Below, one piece after another: positions 6,318-6,869 of a stretch of 6,869 nt of DNA. The notes beneath the pieces are model-generated. The model did no database searches. It was given only the letters and a program-made list of their open reading frames with translations, and had not been told where the DNA came from. How positions within the stretch are numbered: the first letter of the stretch is position 1; every line of letters starts with the position of its first letter. Made by a program: the position numbers and the translations under genes. Origin of the DNA: Bacilli bacterium (GTDB lineage: Bacteria; Bacillota_I; Bacilli_A; RF39; UBA660); assembly GCA_900751815.1 (NCBI GenBank), contig CAADST010000103.1:1-6869 (forward strand), read 5' to 3'.

Positions 6318-6869
6318 AGATGCAGTTATTTTAATTCCATCATATAATCCTGATGAAGCGATAATGCAAGATTTTTTTAAAGAACTTAGTAAAAAATTTA
6401 AAAATATAGTTATTGTCAATGATGGTTCAGATAAAATACATGATAATTTTTTTGAAAAGTTATCTAATAACTATATAGTTATTAGTCATTATAAAAACTT
6501 AGGTAAAGGTAGAGCATTAAAAACGGGAATTAATTATATTTTAAATGAATTTCCTAAATTAAAAGTTATAGTTACAGCTGATTGTGATGGTCAACATAGT
6601 GTTAAAGATATCGAAAAGTGTTTTAAGGCATCACTAAATAATCAGGATTCTTTAGTTTTAGGAACAAGAAACTTTAATGATAAAAATGTTCCTTTTAAAA
6701 GTAAATATGGTAATAAAATAACTAGAAATATGTTTAAAATATTTGTAGGTATAAAAATTACTGATACTCAAACAGGACTTAGAGCAATGAGTAAAGATAT
6801 AGCTACTAAATTTTTAGATGTGGCTGGTGAACGATACGAATATGAAACTAATATGTTAATAACTTGTAA
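6310..6869 (+). CDS. Family 2 glycosyltransferase (DPM1/GtrB-like), cut by window edge
   Basis: The frame starts at ATG 6310, overlapping the previous gene by 8 bases (start and stop share ATGAATAA), with GAGG at 6297-6300 nine bases upstream. It is open to the window end: 186 complete codons plus two bases. The terminal TAA is out of frame and is not its stop. GT-A fold signatures are clear: VILIPSYN (6-13), VNDGSD (36-41, nucleotide-sugar binding), NLGKGRALKTG (63-73), ADCDGQH (90-96, metal-binding D91/D93) and TDTQTGLRAM (151-160). The last segment, YEYETNML (176-183), matches polyprenyl-phosphate glycosyltransferases related to Dpm1/GtrB. Such enzymes make lipid-linked mannose, glucose or a similar sugar on the cytoplasmic face. 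In many Firmicutes this type continues into a GtrA-like membrane domain, which would lie beyond the window, so that fusion is only a possibility. It likely supplies the sugar donor for the surface glycan on which its operon partners act. Confidence 0.88.
   Translation, partial: MNKDAVILIPSYNPDEAIMQDFFKELSKKFKNIVIVNDGSDKIHDNFFEKLSNNYIVISHYKNLGKGRALKTGINYILNEFPKLKVIVTADCDGQHSVKDIEKCFKASLNNQDSLVLGTRNFNDKNVPFKSKYGNKITRNMFKIFVGIKITDTQTGLRAMSKDIATKFLDVAGERYEYETNMLITC

Noticed and set aside
6867..6869. TAA at the window end as the glycosyltransferase stop
   Set aside because: It is out of frame: the gene frame from 6310 ends with the TGT codon at 6865-6867, leaving AA. The protein is also too short for a complete enzyme of this family.

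Overview
The window is strongly AT-rich bacterial DNA. Long intact frames use TGG for every tryptophan and contain no internal TGA, so the standard bacterial code applies. Signal peptides, membrane anchors, Shine-Dalgarno sites and sigma-70 type promoters with TGn-extended -10 boxes suggest a low-GC Firmicute. An uncultured gut Bacilli/Tenericutes-like lineage is plausible, but that placement is an inference.

Left part (1-2576, minus strand): a restriction-modification operon. A near-consensus promoter drives a 737-residue protein that joins a PD-(D/E)XK-type nuclease domain (HsdR N-terminal-like) to an N6-adenine DNA methyltransferase. Eleven bases later comes the start of a specificity (S) subunit, cut by the window edge. 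One chain for cutting and methylation plus a separate S subunit, with no helicase motor in view, recalls BcgI-like systems more than classical three-gene type I systems.

Middle (2774-4179): a secreted, C-terminally membrane-anchored PIG-L family deacetylase on the minus strand is divergent from a plus-strand operon. The 101-base gap between them holds two back-to-back promoters whose proposed -35 boxes lie 3 bases apart. A perfect 7-bp inverted repeat covers the -10 box of the deacetylase promoter.

Right part (4180-6869, plus strand): a tight operon encodes a membrane-anchored phosphodiester glycosidase (NAGPA/DUF2233 family), an uncharacterised single-pass membrane protein, and a family 2 glycosyltransferase of the polyprenyl-phosphate sugar type, cut by the window edge. 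The genes are 2 bases apart and then overlap by 8 bases.

The most interesting reading is that the right half is a cell-surface glycan module. One ectoenzyme belongs to a family that deacetylates N-acetylglucosamine groups. A second belongs to a family that removes sugars from phosphodiesters. A glycosyltransferase probably supplies lipid-linked sugar, and an unknown membrane protein is co-expressed with them. The substrate is not visible from sequence.
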